From NCBI GenBank assembly GCA_022009675.1, contig CP091718.1:1674001-1738000 (forward strand): 64,000 bases of DNA, written 5' to 3'. The stretch comes from Oscillospiraceae bacterium (GTDB taxonomy: Bacteria > Bacillota > Clostridia > Oscillospirales > CAG-272). The position numbers and the translations under genes were made by a program. Position 1 is the first letter of the stretch. Each line of letters opens with the position of its first letter. Of this stretch, positions 9,477 through 20,544 are shown piece by piece. Below the pieces are notes generated by a model that did not search any database, had not been told where the DNA came from, and saw nothing but the letters and a program-made list of their open reading frames with translations.

Positions 9477-12084
9477 ATGAAAAAGCTCCTGTGTATAGAT
9501 GGCAACAGCATACTGAACCGTGCGTATTACGGGATCCGGATGCTGACAAACCGGGACGGATTCCCGACCAACGCGCTGTTCGGAATGGTCAACATCCTGT
9601 CAAAGCAGATAGAGGCGCTGGAGCCGGACTACGCCGCCATTGCCTATGATCTCAAGGCGCCCACGTTCCGCCACCGGATGTATGATGCGTATAAGGCAGG
9701 GCGCCGTGCAATGCCGGATGAGCTGGCACAGCAGATGCCGGTTTCGCGGGACTTTGCAGCCATGCTGGGACTGCATATCCTGTCCCACGAGGGGTATGAA
9801 GCGGATGATATTCTCGGCACGCTGGCACGCATGGCGGAGGAGAGCGGCGACTGCACGGCATACCTGCTGACCGGAGACAGGGACGCGCTGCAGCTTATCA
9901 GTCCGCGTGTCCATGTCCTGCTGGCGGGCAACAACGAGACCACTGATATGGATGAGGCGGCTTTCACCGCCCGCTACGGCATTACGCCCGACCGGTTCGT
10001 GGACGTCAAGGCGCTCATGGGTGATACTTCGGACAATATTCCCGGCGTGCCGGGCGTCGGGGAGAAGACGGCGCTCAAACTGATTGCGGAATACGGCTCG
10101 GTGGACGGCGTGTACGCCGCCCTGCCGACCGCCGGTTTCACGCCGTCGTTGCGGCGCAAGCTGGAGGAAGGGGAGGACAGCGCGCGCCTGTCGCGCCGGC
10201 TGGCAGAGATCTGCCGGGAGGTACCGCTGGAGCTTTCGCTGGACGGGCTTGCCCGCCGCCCGATGGATCGGGACGAGGCGGGGCGGCTGTTCTCGCACTA
10301 CGGATTTTCCGCATTCCTCAAGCGTTTCGGCTTGGTGGACAGTGCGGCGGCTTGCCGTGCCTGCGGCGGATGCCGGGGCGGCTCGGATCCCTGCCGCTCC
10401 GTGTGCCGATGCCACGCCGGCAGAACCGACCGGCACACCGACCGCGCCTGCCGTGGAGCCGACGCCTGTCCGTCCGGAGGAGCTGGCGGCACTGCCCGCC
10501 GGACGCTGGGCGCTGGCATTCGACCGAGAGTCGGGAACGCTGGAGCTGTGGAACGGGGAGAAGCGACTGTCCTGCCAACCCTGCGAGGGCGTTGCGGCGT
10601 TCCTTGGCGACCCCGCCCGGCAGTTTGTCTGCTATGACTGCAAGTCGCTGTATAAGGAGCTGGACGCGAAGGGTATCCGCTTCCGCAACTGCGCCTACGA
10701 TGTTATGCTGGCGGCATACGTCGCGGGGGAAGGGCAGGGAGACTATGCGCCGGAACGCCTGTTCCTGACGTGGCTGGGGCGTATGCCTGCAGGGGACGAG
10801 GACACATTGCCGCTCCTGCTCCCGCTGGCGGACAGCCTGACGGCGCGGCTGAATCAGACGGCGCAGTGGAGCGTATTCGCCGATATTGAGATGCCGCTTG
10901 CGTCAGTCCTGTGCGACATGGAGGAGGTCGGGTTCAAAATCGACCGGGCTGCGGTGCGCCGCTACGGCGCTTCCCTGGACGCCCTGATCGCCGACATGGA
11001 AACGCGCGTGTACGCGCTTGCAGGTCATCCGTTCAATATCAATTCCCCCAAGCAGTTGGGGGAGGTGCTGTTCGAGGAGCTGATGCTCCCTGCAGGAAAG
11101 AAAACCAAGACCGGCTACGCAACCGGGGCGGAGATACTGGAAAAACTGCGGCACTACCACCCCATTGTGGACGACATTCTGGATTACCGGCAGTATACAA
11201 AACTGCGCTCCACCTACGTGGAGGGACTGCTTAAGGTCGCGGACGGGGACGGGCGCATCCATACCACCTTCAAGCAGACCGGAACCGCCACGGGGCGGCT
11301 GTCCTCTGCCGAACCGAATCTGCAGAATATTCCCATCCGCACCGAGCTGGGACGCGAGATGCGCAAGTTCTTCATCCCGTCGCGCGCGGATATGGTGCTT
11401 ATTGATGCGGACTACTCCCAGATTGAACTGCGCCTGCTGGCGGATATCGCCGGGGACAGTGCCATGCGGGAGGCGTTTGTCTCCGGGTTCGACATTCATA
11501 CCGACACGGCAAGCCGCGTGTTCGGGGTTGCGCCGGATGCGGTGACGGTCGAAATGCGCAAGAAGGCGAAGGCAATCAATTTCGGGCTGATGTACGGCAT
11601 GAGCGACTTCTCCCTGGCAGAGGATCTGCACATTTCCCGCTCCGAAGCCAAGACCTATATCGCCGGGTATATGGACAGCTATCCGGATATCGAAAAGTAT
11701 CTGTCCGATATAGTGCGGTCTGCCTACGAGCAGGGGTACGTCACAACCAAAGCGGGACGCAGGCGCCGCATCCCCGAGCTGGCGGAATCCAACAAAATGC
11801 GCAAGAAGTTCGGTGAGCGCGTCGCCATGAACAGCCCCATTCAGGGTACGGCGGCGGATATCATCAAACTTGCCATGATCCGGGTGCATAAGCGTCTGGC
11901 GGAGGCTGGCATTCCCGCCCGCATGATCTTACAGGTGCATGACGAACTGATTCTAGAGTCGGAGCGCGACTGCGCCGCGCAGGCGATGGATATTCTCCGC
12001 GACTGCATGGAGCACGCGGCTACCCTGTCTGTGCCGCTGGCGGTGGATGCCCACATCGGGAAGAACTGGTTTGAGGCGCACTGA
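9477..12084 (+). CDS. polA: DNA polymerase I (one frameshift)
   Basis: Fills gaps and removes primers during replication and repair. The first frame starts MKKLLCIDGNSILNRAYYG and holds the 5'-3' exonuclease domain, with YDAYKAGR, HEGYEADDILGT, LTGDRDALQL and GDTSDNIPGVPGVGEKTA (about residues 1-290). The second frame holds a degenerate 3'-5' exonuclease region (FVCYDCKSLYKEL) and a complete polymerase domain: TGRLSSAEPNLQNIP, motif A DYSQIELRLLA, motif B RKKAKAINFGLMYG and motif C QVHDELILE. The join falls in the GC-rich linker at about 10340-10440, where the exact base is hard to place. The 3'-5' exonuclease lacks the usual acidic residues, as in other Firmicutes. About 869 residues after repair. 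It has its own promoter, and a weak hairpin follows at 12110-12126. Confidence 0.96.
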
Positions 12085-12161
12085 GGCGTCCCCCGAAGAA
12101 AAAGGGAGCCGCCGGGTAAACCGGCGTTTCCGATTTCAAAGAGAAGAGAAAGGAAAACGGA

Positions 12162-13638
12162 ATGCAGCTTCATCGTTTCCTCCGGCGTGCTGATGCACGT
12201 ATCCTCGCTGTACGGCTCCGACTCCATTGGCGGATTCGGGCAGGAGGCGCGGGAATTCATTGATTTTCTGGCGGACTGCGGCTTCGGCTGGTGGCAGGTT
12301 CTGCCCTTTTGCATGAGCGACGAGTACAACTCGCCCTACAAATCCTTTTCCGCGTTTGGCGGGAATCCCTACTTTGTGGATATGCGCCGCCTGCGGGAGG
12401 AGGGGCTTCTGAGCGCCGCCGAGGTCGAGGCGGTGAGGGAGACGACTCCCTTCTCCGCCGAGTACGGCTATCTGTACCGGACACGGCTGGATCTGCTCCG
12501 CCGGGCGGCGGAGCGCACGGATGCCGCCGAGCGGGCGCGTGTCGCTGCGTTCCTGACGGATAACCCGTATCTGGCACAGTTCTGCGATTTCATGGCACGC
12601 CGCCGCGCCAACGGCGACCTCCCGTGGTACCGGTGGCAGGATGCCGCCGCCCGCGATGAGCAGGAGTATGAGGCGTGGGGCTTTATCCAGTACCGCTTCA
12701 TGAGCCAGTGGCAGGCGATACACGATTATGCCGCCCACCGGGGCGTGAAGATACTGGGCGATATGCCGATCTACGTTTCCTACGATTCCTGTGACGTATT
12801 TGCCAACCGGGAGCAGTTTCTGCTGGATGCGGCGGGTGCGCCAACTGCGGTCGCGGGCTGTCCGCCGGATTACTTTGCCAAGGACGGGCAGCTATGGGGC
12901 AACCCGCTCTACGACTGGAAGCGCATGGAGCAGGACGGGTACGCCTGGTGGCGGGCACGTATGCGGCATATGCTGTCGGTGTTTGACGGGGTGCGTATTG
13001 ACCACTTCCGGGGGTTTGAATCCTACTGGAGCATTCCCGCCGACGCCAAGACCGCCCGGGAAGGGCACTGGGAGCCGGGACCGGGTATGCCGCTGGTGCA
13101 GGCGCTCCGGGACGTGGCGGCGGACATCCGTGCCGCGACCGGGCGGGAGGTCACGGTGCTGGCGGAGGATCTGGGCGAATCCACCGAAGCACTCCGGCAG
13201 TTCGTGAAAGACAGCGGATTTCCGGGTATGCGCGTGATGCAGTTCGCCTTTGACGGAGATCCCGGCAACATCCACCTGCCCTACAACTACGACCGGAACT
13301 GCGCCGCCTACACCGGGACGCACGACAACAATACACTGCTCGGTTTCATCTGGGAGGCAGATCCCACCACCCGGCGCCGTATCCTGCGCTACTGCGGGTT
13401 CACCGGAACCGACTGGAACTGCCCGGAAGCGTACCGTGCCGTCATCCGCACGTTGCTTGCTTCCACCGCCGGACTGGCTGTCCTGCCGATACAGGATATT
13501 CTCGGCTTCGGTGCGGACACGCGCATGAACGTCCCCGGCAGAGCCGAGGGCAACTGGTGCTTCCGCATCACGCGCGACCAGCTCGCCGGCATCGACCGGG
13601 CGTACTACCGGGAACTCAATCAGCTGTACGGGCGATAA
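12162..13638 (+). CDS. malQ: 4-alpha-glucanotransferase (one frameshift at the start)
   Basis: GH77 amylomaltase that transfers maltooligosaccharide segments during glycogen or maltodextrin metabolism. The main frame has the family blocks WWQVLPF, SPYKSFSAFGGNPYF, GVKILGDMPIYVSYDSCDV, GCPPDYF and GQLWGNPLYDW. The catalytic pieces are RIDHFRGFESYW (nucleophile Asp), LAEDLG (acid/base Glu) and GTHDNNT. The apparent start at 12187 is GTG without a good ribosome site. The ATG at 12162, behind AAAGGA, gives MQLHRSSGVLMHVSS if one T is removed from the T3 run at 12176-12178. That is the normal N-terminus, so I place the start there. Length about 492 residues. Confidence 0.95.
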
Positions 13639-13680
13639 GCAAACGCCCCGATTACAACACCTGAAAGGAAGGATATTACC

Positions 13681-16035
13681 ATGAAAACCAGAACAGATTT
13701 CAGACGTGCGGTTGCGGCGTTGCTGTCCGGACTTGTGCTGTGCGGCGGACTGTCTGCCTGCACCCCCGGCGGGGACAGCCCGGAGACCTCCGCCTCCGCT
13801 ACCGAAACGACTGCCGGGAGCGTGAGTGAGACGGAAACGACCGGCGCCGCATCGACCGAATCCGCAACCGAACCTGCGCCCGATACCCTGACGCTGGCGG
13901 GCGGCGGCGTGACCGCAGGCATCGTGTATGAGGCGGATGATGCCGCCTGCCTGTATGCAGCCTACACCCTGCGCGACAGCATCAGGAAGCTGACCGGCGC
14001 CGAGCTGCCGGTCAGTCGGACGGATGAGGATGGCGACATGGGCGTGCGCATAGTCCTGCGCCGTGCGACAGATACGGCGGAGATCGGCGACTGCGGCTTT
14101 GCTATGCAGGTGAAGGAGCAGACGCTGGCGGTATCCGCCCCGTCCCTAGCGGGCTTTGACAATGCCTTCCGGCAGTTGTTTGCCGACGGCGGAACCGGAG
14201 AGGGGCTGACAGTCCCGCTGACCTATGCCGCTTCCGGAACGGTCGTGTCCGGGGCGCAGTACTCCTTCGATGCGAAGGATTTCAACACCGGATACACGAA
14301 CGCGCCCTTCTACAATGACAAGAACGATTCGGTTGCCTACGTCTGCAACGCCATGTGGCATATGTTCGGTGCCGTTGACGACGGGCAGAGCTTGGTCTAT
14401 CGCTTCGGCAATGAGCCGACCTATTTTGAGTGGATGTCCGAGAAAATTATGTGGAGCGGCGACGCGAACTACATCAATGAGCTGAAGGGAAAGATTCAGT
14501 CCTTCCCGCAGACCGAGAACGGCTATATGTGGTCCTGGTCCACGTATCCCTACTGGCAGGTGGGCGATACCTACTGCCTCCACTATGACGGCACCTTCCG
14601 CTACATAGCCGCCGTGTACGATGTTATCAGTTGGGAGAACAGCACGGAATTCCTGCACGCGACGGACAACAGTACTGCGGGCGGTGAGTACGCGGAGCTG
14701 GATTTCTCCCGGGGACGCACGGTGCTGGAAAAGGTGGAAGCCGCCTGGAACTACATCTATTACAGGCTCCACGGTGAGGAGGGGCTCATCCGCCTTACAG
14801 AGGATTCCACATTCCTGAACGAGGACGGCAGCTCCCGCTTTGACTACGTCCGGGCAACCGGCAAGACCTGCTGGGACAATACAGGACTGCCGCGCTCGGC
14901 TTCCTCCAACTACTGGGACAACCTGTGCTTCGGCAATCTGGATGCCTACGAGAGTGCGCTGTTCTATGAGGCGGCGCAGGCAATGATCGGCATCTACGGG
15001 ATGCTGGGCGGAACATATCTGGATAATATTCCGGCACTGACCGAGCTGAGTCGGACGGTGCGGGAGAAGTATGACAGCACCTTCTGGTCCGATGCCACGG
15101 GACGGTACGTCGCCTGCATCGACATCAACGGGAATGCGGTGGATTACGGTCTTACCTTCCTGAATTTCGAGGCGCTCAAGTACGGACTGGGCGACGCGGA
15201 CAAAGCGGCATCGGTGTTCTCGTGGATTGACGGAACCCGCATAGTCGAAGGCGATACCCGCACCGGGGCGGACGTCATGTCCTACCTGACTCTGATGCGC
15301 AAGACGGGACAGTGGCGCCGCATGAAGGCGTTTGACCCTGACCTGCGTCTGGCGGCTGTCACCAATACGCTGGCAATCAACAACGAGGAGAACCGGAAGA
15401 CCGGGCAGGTGTGGTGGCACGGACCCGCCGGCATCGACCCGTTCGGCTCCGCCGCCTACGGCGCACACTGCGAGAACGGCGGGTATATCTTCTACCCGGT
15501 GTTCTATGAACTGATGGCGCGCCTGAAGTATCAGGGTGCGCAGGCAGTCACCGACCGGTATGCGCAGATCGCACGGGTGTACGAATTCCACCGGCTGAAA
15601 TCGGATGATACGGTGCCCGGATCCACCAACTGGCTGGAGGGACTTATCGGGGAGTTCCCGGAGAGCGGACTGGTTCCGACGGCGTATATCTACGGGCTGA
15701 TGGGCGTGTCCGCCGAGACAGACGGACTGCATATTGTTCCCGCCTTCAATGATGTTTACGAAACGATGGGCGTTGTCTCCACGACCTACGGCGGGCACGC
15801 CTACGGACTGGAGGAAAACCGCAACGGCAGTCTGACGGTTTTCTGCAAGGACGGCACGATTGCGATGAAGCTTTGCTATCAGCCGCCGCGGTTCACGACC
15901 TTTCAGGCGACACTGTACGCGCAGGACGGTACGTCCGATACCCGCGAGGCGACCGTGGACGCCGACGGGGTGCTCCGCCTGGATCTGACCGGCGAGAATC
16001 TTGACCGGGTGGAGATCCTGCCCAAGCTCGGCTGA
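13681..16035 (+). CDS. Secreted lipoprotein with (alpha/alpha)6-type glycosidase-like domain
   Basis: A 784-residue intact frame. The N-terminus is a lipoprotein signal peptide with lipobox LSAC (cleavage before Cys27), followed by a Ser/Thr/Glu-rich tether of about 40 residues. A small alpha/beta domain (about 65-180, YAAYTLRDSIRKLTGAELPV) resembles N-terminal domains of exported carbohydrate-active enzymes. The rest (about 200-690) is Trp/Tyr-rich and helical: MWSWSTYPYWQVGDTY, a repeated EAAQAMIG-like helix, QVWWHGPAGID, ENGGYIFYP and NWLEGLIGEFPESG. That looks like a six-hairpin glycosidase barrel. A beta-sandwich closes the protein. I cannot assign the GH family or substrate. It is predicted to be anchored outside the membrane. 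A GC-rich hairpin (16048-16073) follows. Confidence 0.7.
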   Translation: MKTRTDFRRAVAALLSGLVLCGGLSACTPGGDSPETSASATETTAGSVSETETTGAASTESATEPAPDTLTLAGGGVTAGIVYEADDAACLYAAYTLRDSIRKLTGAELPVSRTDEDGDMGVRIVLRRATDTAEIGDCGFAMQVKEQTLAVSAPSLAGFDNAFRQLFADGGTGEGLTVPLTYAASGTVVSGAQYSFDAKDFNTGYTNAPFYNDKNDSVAYVCNAMWHMFGAVDDGQSLVYRFGNEPTYFEWMSEKIMWSGDANYINELKGKIQSFPQTENGYMWSWSTYPYWQVGDTYCLHYDGTFRYIAAVYDVISWENSTEFLHATDNSTAGGEYAELDFSRGRTVLEKVEAAWNYIYYRLHGEEGLIRLTEDSTFLNEDGSSRFDYVRATGKTCWDNTGLPRSASSNYWDNLCFGNLDAYESALFYEAAQAMIGIYGMLGGTYLDNIPALTELSRTVREKYDSTFWSDATGRYVACIDINGNAVDYGLTFLNFEALKYGLGDADKAASVFSWIDGTRIVEGDTRTGADVMSYLTLMRKTGQWRRMKAFDPDLRLAAVTNTLAINNEENRKTGQVWWHGPAGIDPFGSAAYGAHCENGGYIFYPVFYELMARLKYQGAQAVTDRYAQIARVYEFHRLKSDDTVPGSTNWLEGLIGEFPESGLVPTAYIYGLMGVSAETDGLHIVPAFNDVYETMGVVSTTYGGHAYGLEENRNGSLTVFCKDGTIAMKLCYQPPRFTTFQATLYAQDGTSDTREATVDADGVLRLDLTGENLDRVEILPKLG

Positions 16036-16047
16036 GCCGCTTTCCCC

Positions 16048-16073
16048 GTCGTCCCGCCCTCCGGCGGGACGAC
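16048..16073 (+). terminator. GC-rich hairpin, possible terminator
   Basis: Eleven-base perfect stem GTCGTCCCGCC (16048-16058) and GGCGGGACGAC (16063-16073) around loop CTCC, between the lipoprotein and the AAA+ gene. No T tract follows, so it may only be a processing or partial stop signal. Confidence 0.5.
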
Positions 16074-16127
16074 GCATTCCGACAGGCGCCGGAGCCTGCA
16101 AAAATCACTGAAGGAGACGCAACAAAC

Positions 16128-18832
16128 ATGGATACCATGACGAAGCCATCTGTGCGCAGGTATGTATCAATCGGTCTGCTGGCGTTGATCCTGCTGACCG
16201 GCGTCCTGTTGCTGACGGCAAAACTGCCGCCGGCAGACGGTGCGGCGGGTTACTACACGAAAGTATCCGTATGGGCGGCGGCAGCTGCCGTTGCGGACGG
16301 ATTCTCCTCCGCGTCACTTATGGGCAGCGGGATTGTCCTGCTGGTACTTGTCGTGGCAGCGTTCTGCATCAGCGGCATTCTGTCTGCGGCGCTCCGCCGG
16401 GCATCCCTGCTGACACCCTGTACCGTTTCCCTGATCGCAGACGGCATCATTCTCGGCGCGGGCGGTGCCATGGGACTGAGCGCAGGCGGCATCGCGCTGG
16501 CGGTGTTCGGCTTGTTGCTGTCGCTGGCGGGCATAGCCTACGATATCCTGTGCGCGTTGGCTGACCGGAAGGCGGGTCTTTCGCCGACAGGCGGAGCCTC
16601 CGGGGAGGAAGAGCTGGCGCGCGGTCGGCACGGTCGCCTGATGATGGCAATCCTGGCGGGGGCATCCTTCCTGTCCGCCGCCACCGTGCTGTTCACGCCC
16701 TTTGTTTCCTATACGCCGACCAAGGGGCGCTTCCCGGAGGATGTCTCGGTGACGCCCCTTGACGCTCTGCGGACGGGAAGCCGGGATGTTACGGCTTTCG
16801 CCGCCTTCACGGTGTGCTTTATCCTGCTGGCAGCGAGCCTTGTCCGGCTGGTGCAGCTGCTCTGCCGGCTGTCGGCTCCGGCGGTGCAGGTCGCGCGTCG
16901 GGCGCGGGGCGTGGTGCTGGGCAATCTGGGACTGACCGGGGTGTATTTCCTTGCGGGCGTCATCCTGACTTTTGTCATGAACATGAACGGGAAGGTGTAC
17001 TACCCCGGGGGCAGTCTGCCGCTGACACTGACGGCTGTGCTGGCTGTCCTGACCGCCTGCGTGCAGGGAGTCTGCTTTGCCGAACCGGACACGGCACACG
17101 GCGAAACCGGACGGGCGTGGCAGTATGTACTGCTGGGCTTTAAGGTCATTTTCAGCGTGCTGGCATGCTCCACCCTGCTGACCAATCTTATCACGGTGCG
17201 CTATACGGGCAGCTTCGGCACGTTTATCCGGCGCATCAACGGTGTCCGCCTGCTCCAGACCTACGGACCGCTCGGCAAGGCATACCACCAGATGGCTTTC
17301 CTTGTCATGCTGTTGCTTTCGCTGACGGTGGTGTTCCTGCTTGTGTCGGTCTCGGCATTTCTCGGCAGATCCCGGTTTTTCGCGGCTCTGCGTGGCGGGT
17401 ATCGCCACGGATATGGCGGCGGTTCTGCTGGTCGGCGTCAGCTGTAAGTATTTTGAGGTGGTGCAGGGGCTGAACGAGGAGCTTATCTTCATGCTCCTGC
17501 CGGATCAGCTGACGCCGTACCTGCCGCAGGTCACGTACAAACTGTCCAGCGATGCCATTTACCCGATGCTGATCGGGGTGCTTCTGCTGGGCGTCCTGCT
17601 GATTCTGTCGCCCATGAGCCGGGACGAGCGCGAACGTGCCCGGACGGAGGGACGGGGTACGCGGGCGGTCGCCGGGAAAACAGTCGGCGCGCCGGATACG
17701 GAAAAGCCGGATTTCGACCCCTGCCCGGCGTTCACGGAGCTGGACGGCAGGCGGAGTCGCCTTTCCGCCGATGCCGATGTGCGGCGGGAGCAGGCGTTTC
17801 CGTCGCCGACGCTGGAGAGCGTGGTGCGTTTCGTGGTGTCGTATGCCCGGGACAGCCGCCTGCATCTGTCCTACCGTGAGGAGGAGATTGCGGATTTCAT
17901 CGCGGGGCTGGGCGCATCGCGCCTGACCATCCTGCAGGGCATGAGCGGAACAGGCAAGACCAGCCTGCCGAAGATCGTGTGCGAGGCGCTGATGGGCAAC
18001 TGCGAGATTGTGGAGGTGGAATCCTCCTGGCGCGACAAGAACGAACTGCTCGGCTACTACAACGAGTTCAGCCGGACATATACCCCGCGCAAGTTCACGC
18101 AGGCACTGTACCGCGCCTGCCTGGATCCGGATACCGTCACGCTCATCGTGCTGGATGAGATGAACCTCTCGCGCATCGAGTACTACTTCTCGGATTTCCT
18201 TTCGCTGATGGAAAACGAGGGAGGACAGGCGGGAACTGAAGCTGCTCAACACGCCCCTGTACTGCGTGTCGGATCACGAGCTTCGCCCCTACCGGGGACT
18301 GATTGACGGGCATACCATACGCATCCCGCGTAATGTCTGGTTTGTCGGCACCGCCAACCGTGACGAATCCACCTTCGGTATCAGCGACAAGGTGTATGAC
18401 CGCGCGCATACCATGAATTTCCGCCACCGTGCCGCCCGGATCGAGCATTACGGCGCAGTGCAGGCACCCCGGTATCTGTCCTGCCCGATATTGCTTTCCC
18501 TGCTGGGGCAGGCGCGGGATTCTTTCCCCTTTGACGTGGAAACCAACGGGACGGTTCGCCGCGTGGAGGAACTGCTGGCACCGTATAATGTGTCCTTCGG
18601 CAACCGGGTTGCCCGGCAGATGGAGGACTATGTACGGATTTACTGCGCCTGCTTCCCCTCGCCCGCCAGCCGCCTGAATGAGGCACTGGAGAATATCCTG
18701 CTGAGCGAGGTGGTCGCCAAACTGGAGAACCGGAACGTGGAGGACAGGGAGGCGCTGGCTACCGAGTTTGACGGGTTGGGACTGCATCGGTGCGCCGACT
18801 TTGTCCGCGGACTGAATGAGGAGTTCCTGTAA
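16128..18832 (+). CDS. Polytopic membrane protein fused to McrB-like AAA+ domain (two frameshifts)
   Basis: First gene of a three-gene module. Residues about 1-500 contain roughly ten to twelve hydrophobic segments (for example SIGLLALILLTGVLLL, GIVLLVLVVAAF, FLVMLLLSLTVVFLLVS, AIYPMLIGVLLLGVLLIL). After a basic linker a soluble AAA+ domain follows, with Walker A GMSGTGKTS, Walker B LIVLDEMNLSRIEYYFSDFL, sensor-1-like FVGTANRDEST and the GISDKVYDRA block. These match the McrB/dynein-like branch. Two one-base repairs join the frames: the T5 run at 17376-17380 (RSRF, then SRLCVAGIATDM) and a G run near 18218-18226 (SLMENE, then RRELKLLNTPLY). The stop overlaps the next ATG (TAATG). About 900 residues after repair. 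Nucleotide preference and substrate are unknown. McrB homologues usually drive a nuclease partner, and the membrane part is unusual. Confidence 0.8.
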
Positions 18833-20487
18833 TGTCCGCGCTTTCAGAGGGACGCAGACCGCCCGTAGACCGATCGGAGGGAGCGCGGTTTGACGGGTAT
18901 GACGCGCTGGCGGCATATGCCCGCGCCGCCGACTGCACCCCGCCGGACTATGCCGCCTTTGACCGGGCGACGGTCAGTCATATCAACCTGTTTTCCATGC
19001 GTGACAACTTTGACTTTGCACGTCTGTCGCGCATTCTGGATGAAATGCTCCTGGCACTGCCTGCCCTGCGGCGGGTGTTTGCCAAACCGATCATTCATCT
19101 GAAGGACGAGCAGGAGATCCTGCCGGTCGAGTCGGTGCGGGTGGTGAACAACCGCTCCATCCTGCACGCTTCCGCACACAGTGAGTTGTGGGAGGACATC
19201 ACGGAGGCGGGCAGTATCCGCCCCCGGCGCCTGCTGACCGTGACCAACCAGGACGAGTATGCCCTGTACGAAAACATAGGCTTTACCCGGCTGATCCTGC
19301 AGACTGTGGCGTTCCTGCGGCATCATATCCGCACCGTGCGGGAGTTTTTGTACGCGGACGATATCCTGAGCCGCAACCTGTTGGAGCGCGGCAGTCACCT
19401 GTACTATGTTCTGGCGGTGGGAAAACTGCGCACGGGCTATATGCGGGGCATGGAGGCGTACCGCGATACGGCACAGCGGTGCCTTGCGCGGATGGAATAC
19501 CTGTACGACGCGCTGACTTCCCGGATGGATTGCCCGCTGATCCGGCAGTGCAGCCGCTATGCAGGACGGTTTGTCCTGCACCGTTCCAATCTGTTCCGGA
19601 TGCACCGTGACTACCACTGTGTGTACAGCCTGCTGTGCTTCTGTGCGGAGAACGGTATCGGTACCGAGACCGTGTCCGGCGATGCGGGCGGGCTGTCGGC
19701 GGAGGGCTATTTTGCCTTCTGCGAGGCGCTCTCGCTGTTTGCCGCCGGACATTTCAGCTTCGCACCGGATCCGCCGGAGCAGGCAATCCGCTTTTGTGAT
19801 ATGGATATCCGTCTCGCCTTCGGGGCGTGGTCGCTGCGTCTGACCGTAGTGCAGGGAGAACCGCCGGCGGACGGCGTGACGCCGCGCGGCATCCTGATAG
19901 AGGTTCGCCGCGATCTGACCTACCGCATCCTGCTGTTGCCCACCGTCCGGCAGAGCGTGCGGGACGGGGAGGATCCGGCAGGGGCATTCCGGTCGGTTTG
20001 CCCGGCGGACGAGTATCTGCCGACGGATCCGTTCGGCACCGCGGGGCGGCTGACGCTCAGCCTGACCGACATCGAGTCCTTCCGCCGCGTACAGCAGCTT
20101 CTGCTGCGCGCCATGGTGTATGCTTCCGAGCCGGAGGCGGGGGACGATGCAGACTGTCCCTTCTGCGGACATCCGCTGGGGGCGTTGCGCGTGACGGCAG
20201 ACGGCTGGGTGCGTGACTGCCCTGCCTGCCGCACCCGCATAGCCCGGTGCCTCTGTCCCGTGACGGGACTTGCTTACCGCACGACCGGCATATGTCCGCC
20301 GGAGGGACGCATCCCCGTCCGCCGTACCGCGGTACAGACCGTACCGGAGCGGGGCGGAGATACGTGGCGGGCAGATGCCGAGCGACGTATGAATTTCCGG
20401 AATATCACCCGCCTGTCCCCGGACGGCAGCCCCGTCTGCCCACGGTGCGGACGGATACACAGCCCGCCCGCACCGTGCGGCGGCTGA
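18832..20487 (+). CDS. Zinc-ribbon protein, possible DUF2357/McrC-like partner of the AAA+ protein
   Basis: Intact 551-residue frame starting in the preceding stop (TAATG), so translation is coupled. The central region (about residues 100-240) has RSILHASAHSELWEDI, TNQDEYALYENIGFTRLIL, LLERGSHLYYVL and a run of helices. It resembles DUF2357-type proteins, where a YEN(R/I) segment precedes a helical core and the gene sits beside McrB-like ATPases. This family match is from pattern memory and is weak. The C-terminus has zinc-ribbon cysteine pairs (CPFCG with CPACRTR, then CPRCGRIHSPPAPC). I see no clear PD-(D/E)XK nuclease motif. Its context says it acts with the membrane AAA+ protein and the PP2C-like protein. 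Confidence 0.55.
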   Translation: MSALSEGRRPPVDRSEGARFDGYDALAAYARAADCTPPDYAAFDRATVSHINLFSMRDNFDFARLSRILDEMLLALPALRRVFAKPIIHLKDEQEILPVESVRVVNNRSILHASAHSELWEDITEAGSIRPRRLLTVTNQDEYALYENIGFTRLILQTVAFLRHHIRTVREFLYADDILSRNLLERGSHLYYVLAVGKLRTGYMRGMEAYRDTAQRCLARMEYLYDALTSRMDCPLIRQCSRYAGRFVLHRSNLFRMHRDYHCVYSLLCFCAENGIGTETVSGDAGGLSAEGYFAFCEALSLFAAGHFSFAPDPPEQAIRFCDMDIRLAFGAWSLRLTVVQGEPPADGVTPRGILIEVRRDLTYRILLLPTVRQSVRDGEDPAGAFRSVCPADEYLPTDPFGTAGRLTLSLTDIESFRRVQQLLLRAMVYASEPEAGDDADCPFCGHPLGALRVTADGWVRDCPACRTRIARCLCPVTGLAYRTTGICPPEGRIPVRRTAVQTVPERGGDTWRADAERRMNFRNITRLSPDGSPVCPRCGRIHSPPAPCGG

Positions 20488-20544
20488 CCGACCGGGGAGG
20501 TGGCATTGCCCTTTACCCCGCAACAGAAGGAGAGGAGATATGCT

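Noticed and set aside
14146..16101. 651-codon minus-strand frame opposite the lipoprotein
   Set aside because: The plus frame has a lipobox, tether and domain structure; the minus frame has none.
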